In this document: positions 5,665-10,519 of the stretch, one piece after another
Numbering within the stretch: the first letter of the stretch is position 1
Layout of the letters: every line of letters starts with the position of its first letter
Source of the DNA: Stephanodiscus triporus
Taxonomy: Eukaryota; Bacillariophyta; Thalassiosirophyceae; Thalassiosirales; Thalassiosiraceae
Assembly: GCA_036939755.1 (NCBI GenBank)
Contig: JALLAZ010001303.1
Coordinates: 1 to 10,519, forward strand
DNA length: 10,519 nt
Reading direction: 5' to 3'
The notes under the pieces: generated by a model
Databases searched by the model: none
What the model was told of the DNA's origin: nothing
The model's input: the letters and a program-made list of their open reading frames with translations, nothing else
Made by a program: the position numbers and the translations under genes

Positions 5665-8600
5665 ATGAGACGATCGAAGAGCGATCCGTCCAAATACGCC
5701 GCGAATTATCGCAAGATCTCGCAGCGCCGAATGACCGCCCCGGCCGGGAGCGGCGGAAACGACGACAACGACGACGACGACGACGACGGGCGGTCGCGGG
5801 CACGGCGATCGCGCGACGACGACTACGACGACGAGGAGGAAATGGGCCGACTGAAGGTCGCGATTCGCGCGTCCGAATCGACGTGGAAGCGAGGCCTTGC
5901 GCAGAGGGGCATCGTCCTCGGCAATCGTCGCGACGACGACGACGACGACGACGGCACGGAGAAGAATCGGAGGAATGCGACGAACGACGAGGAGGGCGAC
6001 GACCGGGGGACATCGTCGGGGGGGACGGAATGTCGTCGACGACGGGGGGATGCGAACGACGATGACGACGACAAAGACGACATGATGTCCCTCCTCTCGC
6101 CCGAGCTCCGCGCCCAATTCTCCGGCATGGGCAGCGCACGAATAAGAAGAAGCCGAACGACGACGACGAGGAGAAGAAGAAGAAGAAGAAGGCCGGGATC
6201 GACGCGCCGCCCTTGACGCCGCATGAGATCAAATCCGCCAAGGCCGCGTACAAGAACGCGATGCGAAAGTTGGCGCAGCTGGAAACGCGCAAGAGGCGGA
6301 AGGAATCGCGCGACGGGCTGTACAGGGAGCTGGAGGAGCACGCCCTGGTCCGACGACCTACGTCGGAACGACGGCGCGGCGGCGGCGACGGCGAGGACTA
6401 CGACGACGTTGATGCGACATCGATCGTCGACGCCCGTCGGGCGCGGGCGCAGGAGCTTCTGCTCAAGAGTTCCGAATTGGGGAAGAAACTCACGAAGAGG
6501 GAACGTTTGAAACGATTACGTCGGAAGGAGGCATTGGGGATGACATTGACGCGGGAGGAGATGGACGTTTTGTACGTCGAGCGCGACGTCCGGTCGTACG
6601 ATTCCTTCCCTCGGGGCAGTACGATGAAACGATGTGCCGGGGACGATTACATGAACGAAACGAGCGTCGACCAAGACGACCAAGCCGATGTCGAACGGGG
6701 ACCGTCGGCGAAGATTAAAAAACGAAAGAAAATGAGGAAGGAGGAACGGAAAGTCGATGGCAACGACGACGAGAATGGAGGGGAGGACGAGGGTGACGAT
6801 GGCGACGACGTCGTCTCGGGCGGTGGAGGGGGGGATGATCGCGTGCAACTTGTGCGGGAGGGACGAGCGGACGGGAACGAAGCGCGGTCGACGGAGGAAT
6901 CGAAGGCCCTGGTCCATCATGAGACGACGGTCGCCACCGCCGTGGCCACGGCCTCTTCCGCGCCGTCGACGGATGCCGCGAAATCGAATGCGGATGACGA
7001 TGTCGCCGTCACGAGGCCGATCAAGCAATCCTTCTCCGAGATTATGTTCGCCAGTCTTTCCACGCTCAAGGCTAAGACCGACACTCGTAATGCGGAACTG
7101 GCAATCGAGGTGGCCAGTAAACGAACGGAAGAGGAGGAGAAGGCTGTCAGGTTGGAAGAGGAGGAGCGCAAACGACTTAAAACTTACGTCCCATCTTCCG
7201 AAGCCATCACGATATCGACCATGCGCCATGCGTTCGATGATGCGAATAAATCCGACATAACCAAAAAGCGAAACGTTGCAGTACAGCGAATCGACCGACC
7301 CGCGTCCATCGAGAACTCGCGATACGATCTGCCCGTGTCGAGCATGGAATACGAAATCATCGATGCCGTCCGATCGAATGATTGCACGATCCTATGCGGC
7401 GAGACGGGCAGCGGCAAGTCGACGCAGGTTCCGCAATTCCTGTACGAGGCCGGCTTTGGCACGTCGAGTTGGTGGCAGGCGGATCAGCGGCGACGGCATC
7501 GCGGTAGTGCGAACGGCGGCGATGGCGGCGAGTCGAAATCGACCCACCTTCTCATAGGGATCACCCAACCGCGACGTGTTGCGGCTGTGTCCACCGCCAA
7601 GCGCGTATGCTTTGAGATGGGATGCGGCGACGGGCAGTCCATATCGAACGACAACCTCGTCGCTTACCAGACGCGATACGAAACCGCCGGCCTTGGCAAG
7701 TCGACGCGCGTGAAATTCATGACGGACGGCATATTGCTGCAGGAGATACAGTCGGATTTGTTACTGCGAAAGTACGGCGCCATCGTCATCGACGAGGCTC
7801 ACGAGCGCAATTTGAACACCGACGTCCTGCTGGGACTTTTGAGCCTGGCGTTGCCACTGCGAAGGAAGGCGGCGGAGGAAGGGTCATTGCCGCCGTTGAA
7901 ATTGGTGATCATGTCGGCAACGTTGCGCGTCGAGGATTTCGTAAACAATGATAGATTGTTCCCAGAGGAGGCCGGCGAAGGAAAGGATGGCGCGATGAAG
8001 CGCTGCTTCAAGCCTGCGTTGGTGACGGTTCCCGGACGGACGCATCCGGTGTCCATTCATCATAGTAAGGTTACTGAGTTGGACGATTACGGTGAGTGTG
8101 CATTGACTTTCATGTGTTTCCATGTTGTGACAGACTGTTCGATCGCATCCTTCCTGTCCCATTCATCTTTTTCCTGATGAATATATTCTCTCCAGAAAAA
8201 GTGGCAATGGAAAAGGTCTGCAAAATCCATCGCAAGCTGCCAATGGGTGGAGTCCTCGTGTTCCTCACGGGCAAACAGGAGATTATACGGTGTGTAAATC
8301 GATTAAAACAAAAGCTGGACCCGAATAATCACGGGAGGAAGATGGGCGGCGCGGCCGTCGAGAAAAACGTACAATCATTAAGTAGGAATGAGGTTCATCG
8401 CTGGCCATTGGATGTCAACGATGATGCACTCGGCGGCTTTCGCGACATGGATGACGACGAAGTAGATGGCGACCTATTCCAAAAGGAGGAAGAGGAGGAT
8501 GATTACGATGATTCGAAAAATGAGGTCGATACTGAAATCGATCTGGGTATTGCCGCCAGTGACGACGGTGACAAACGACCAAGGAAGGTTCTTATCCTTC

Positions 8601-10519
8601 CTCTTTATTCGATGCTTTCCGCCGATGAACAAGCTAAGGTCTTTTCGCCGGTGCCTGATGATACAAGGTTGATTGTCGTCGCGACCAACATTGCCGAGAC
8701 TAGCATCACTATTCCTGTAAGAATTTACAATTTCATCATGGCCAAGAAGCACACTACTCTCTCGCTTCTTATCATTATTATTTTGTGTTTCAATAAACAG
8801 GGTATTTCATATGTCGTTGATTGCGGTAGACAAAAATGCCGCAACTATCATGCTGGCACTGGTGTGGCCTCTTACGATGTGATGTGGATTAGCAAGGCGG
8901 CAGCCGATCAGCGTGCCGGAAGGGCGGGGCGGACAGGACCGGGTCACTGTTACCGTATGTATTCGAGTAGTGTCTACTCGCGCTACTTGGATGAATTCGC
9001 TCTACCCGAGGTACTGACACGTCCACTGGAGGACATAGTGCTGACAATGAAGGCGATGCACGTTTCGAATGTAACGTCTTTTCCATTCCCAACCCCTCCA
9101 GAGCAGAGTCAGATAAACGCGGCAGTGCGTCTGTTAGCAAATTTGGGATGTGTTGACATTTCCCGCGTCGAAGAACATGGAGGGGATGGAAAGATAACTC
9201 CCCTGGGGGCAGCGGTTGCTCAGTTGCCATTAGGGGTTCGATACGGTAAAATGCTATTGGTGGCGGCACAGGCCAAGGTTCTCGATTATGCCATCGCGCT
9301 TGTCGCAGCGCTCTCCGAGACTACTCCGTTTGTTAACAACACGGAACAAATTGTTAAGGAAGCATCAGAATTTGATCTTGATGAGGCGACGGATGTGGAT
9401 GCGGTTGATCTGAATCATACATTACAGAGGGGAAAGGAACGTAAGCATGAGATGAAATCCAAATGGATTCACCAGGGAGGCGATGTCCTTGCGGTTCTGA
9501 AGGCAGTTGGAGCGTATGCATACGCTAGTCGAGGTGCACGTGGTAGCTCGGAAAAGCTGGCCAGTCGGCTGTTCTGCGAGGAAAATGGGCTTCATTTGGT
9601 AGTCATGCAGAGGATAGCGAAGATGAGGTTGCACTTGTGTAAGCTGGCAAGGACTCGTCTACCTCATGCAGGAGGTATCGCTGCAGAGACTGGCAAGTAT
9701 TTGCCTTCCATGCCTCCTCCGACGAGAATCCAGGAGTGTCTGTTGCGACAAGTGATTGCCTCCGGATTGTTGGATAATATTGCGAGGCGAGCCCCACCAG
9801 GTGTACTGGCCGTGGAGTTCAGTGGTATTCCTAGGTCGGCGTACATCTGCGGCAATTCTAAGTTGAAAGAGCCACTTTTCATTGATAATAACAGCACCGT
9901 GCAATCCACGCGACCAGAATGGGTGTGCTTTGACTCAATAGTAAGGAAGACCAAGAAGGATGGAACATCTATCGCGACCATGCAAAAGGTGACTCCCATC
10001 GACGCTGAATGGATAGCCACACTTTGTCATGGGAGCAGTCTGATGATTATCGGATCTCCTCTCGCCACTCCTGCACCGCGATATATCAAAGAGAAGGATT
10101 CGATCCAATGTGCCGTTGAAACCAAATTTGGTGGGCACGGGTGGGAAATACCACCGTGTTATGTGGACATGTACGATCTAATTCAGACGCAAAAATACAG
10201 CGATCAGGGAAAACAGACCTCGGCTGTAATGCAAGATGATTCGTATCGATGGTTTGCGAGATATTTGCTCGAAGGAAAAGTCCTGTCTGAACTGTCTGAT
10301 CTAGCGTCGTTGCTCAATGATGAGCCTGCAATTATCACGCGCCGCAAACAGATGAAGAAGGTTGTGGTATTCGTCTTAACTCTATCGGATGCTGGCGTGG
10401 ACAGTGCCGCGGCCTTACGAAAGCATTGGGCTGAAAAGGATGATAAATTCTTGTTCAGAGCGCTCAAGCCTTGGGTGAATCAGAATAATGCAGAGAAGGC
10501 CAAACGACTATGGATAGCG
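5665..10519 (+). CDS. DHX37: DEAH-box RNA helicase DHX37/Ecm16 (Dhr1), 3' end just outside window
   Basis: This is the SSU-processome helicase, known to release U3 snoRNA from pre-18S rRNA in the nucleolus. Three exons (to 8091; 8196-8716; from 8801) give about 1,555 residues in the window. Motif I is GETGSGKST (7398-7424), with TQPRR, DEAH (7791-7802), MSAT (about 7911), VFLTGKQEI, TNIAETSIT (about 8684-8710) and QRAGRAGR (8909-8932). The C-terminal WH, ratchet and OB-type regions follow. A long acidic insert between FLTGKQEI and LILPLYSML, and KKLTKRERLKR in the N-terminal part, are typical of DHX37/Dhr1. The start is the first ATG after the intergenic region and opens an Asp/Arg-rich N-terminus. 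The frame that fits up to LLSPELRAQFSGMG is out of register with the one that fits from NKKKPNDDDEE (6141 on), and no canonical intron can join them. If the 5' frame is wrong, translation could begin at a later in-frame ATG such as 6258. The helicase identity is secure; the N-terminal model is not. Confidence 0.9.
5761..5788. repeat. (GAC)n run encoding Asp tract
   Basis: A near-perfect GAC array, interrupted once by AAC, encodes Asp/Asn residues in the acidic N-terminus of the helicase. It keeps three frames open and generates long spurious frames on both strands. Confidence 0.85.
5931..5953. repeat. (CGA/GAC)n run encoding Asp tract
   Basis: A perfect trinucleotide run encoding a second run of seven Asp residues in the helicase N-terminus. 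Confidence 0.85.
6139..6190 (+). other. Apparent frame change and Lys-rich purine repeat in helicase exon 1
   Basis: Frame 1 (from ATG 5665) reads sensibly to about 6138 and then becomes a Thr/Arg repeat ending at a stop at 6214-6216. The frame that leads into the helicase is open from before 6141 and reads NKKKP, then acidic and six-Lys tracts. Moving between them needs loss of two bases or gain of one near 6139-6141. There is no GT between 6089 and about 6247, so a canonical donor inside this part is excluded. A real indel, a sequencing or assembly error, or a wrong 5' model are the options. Confidence 0.6.
8092..8195 (+). other. Intron 1 of the helicase gene (104 nt, phase 1)
   Basis: The donor is G|GTGAGT and the acceptor CTCTCCAG|A. 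Splicing joins ...DDY to EKVAMEKVCKIHRKLP, restoring the family's continuous sequence before VLVFLTG. Unspliced, the frame runs to a stop at 8175-8177. Confidence 0.92.
8717..8800 (+). other. Intron 2 of the helicase gene (84 nt, phase 0)
   Basis: The donor is CCT|GTAAGA and the acceptor AAACAG|GGT. Splicing joins TSITIP to GISYVVDCG, the conserved segment after helicase motif V. Confidence 0.93.

Noticed and set aside
5457..6341. Several long overlapping frames on both strands, Arg- or Val/Ser-rich
   Set aside because: They are readings of the same GAC/CGA repeats in other frames; only the Asp-rich frame from 5665 makes sense ahead of the helicase.
1..10519. CRISPR arrays, tRNA or rRNA genes, transposase or reverse transcriptase genes
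   Set aside because: None could be recognised; the trinucleotide arrays are simple repeats without spacers.

Overview
The window looks like nuclear DNA of a diatom, most likely a centric one. The evidence is (i) a surface protein built from cysteine-rich repeats of the CPNGATAGD...TCAE...CC type that I associate with diatom proteins, (ii) small GT-AG introns (104 and 84 nt), and (iii) eukaryotic gene content with long single-residue tracts encoded by trinucleotide repeats. The group assignment rests on recognition and was not searched.

Layout, left to right. Positions 2-793 hold the 3' end of a + strand gene for a secreted or surface-anchored protein: two Cys-rich repeats, a Pro/Thr/Ser stalk and a hydrophobic C-terminal tail. 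Positions 794-1233 are non-coding. Positions 1234-2181 hold two adjoining broken gene pieces. The first is a - strand copy of the last part of the DEAH-helicase gene found at the right edge of this window. It is about 97% identical over 132 aligned bases, lacks 51 bases in frame, and all four base differences change an amino acid. The second, on the + strand, looks like a GT32-type glycosyltransferase broken by a frameshift and a 62-base interruption exactly at its DxD motif. Positions 2182-2575 are intergenic.

Positions 2576-5305 (- strand) encode a single-exon type II membrane protein of about 909 residues with a GT-A/GT2-like glycosyltransferase domain and a very long low-complexity N-terminal tail. 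Positions 5306-5664 are a shared divergent promoter region. From 5665 to the right edge runs a + strand three-exon gene for the DEAH-box RNA helicase DHX37/Ecm16/Dhr1, which acts in 18S rRNA processing. All core helicase motifs are present. Its 5' part needs a change of reading frame near 6139-6141 that no canonical intron can explain. The gene leaves the window within its last codons; the broken copy at 1234-1407 predicts that about 14 more codons follow before the stop.

The two intact genes are divergently transcribed. The DNA around their shared promoter is GC-rich and full of GAC/CGA trinucleotide runs, fading to AT-richer DNA on both sides. No functional link between the surface protein, the glycosyltransferase and the helicase is evident beyond position. 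The least expected structure is the inverted, decayed copy of the helicase 3' end beside the GT32 remnant.
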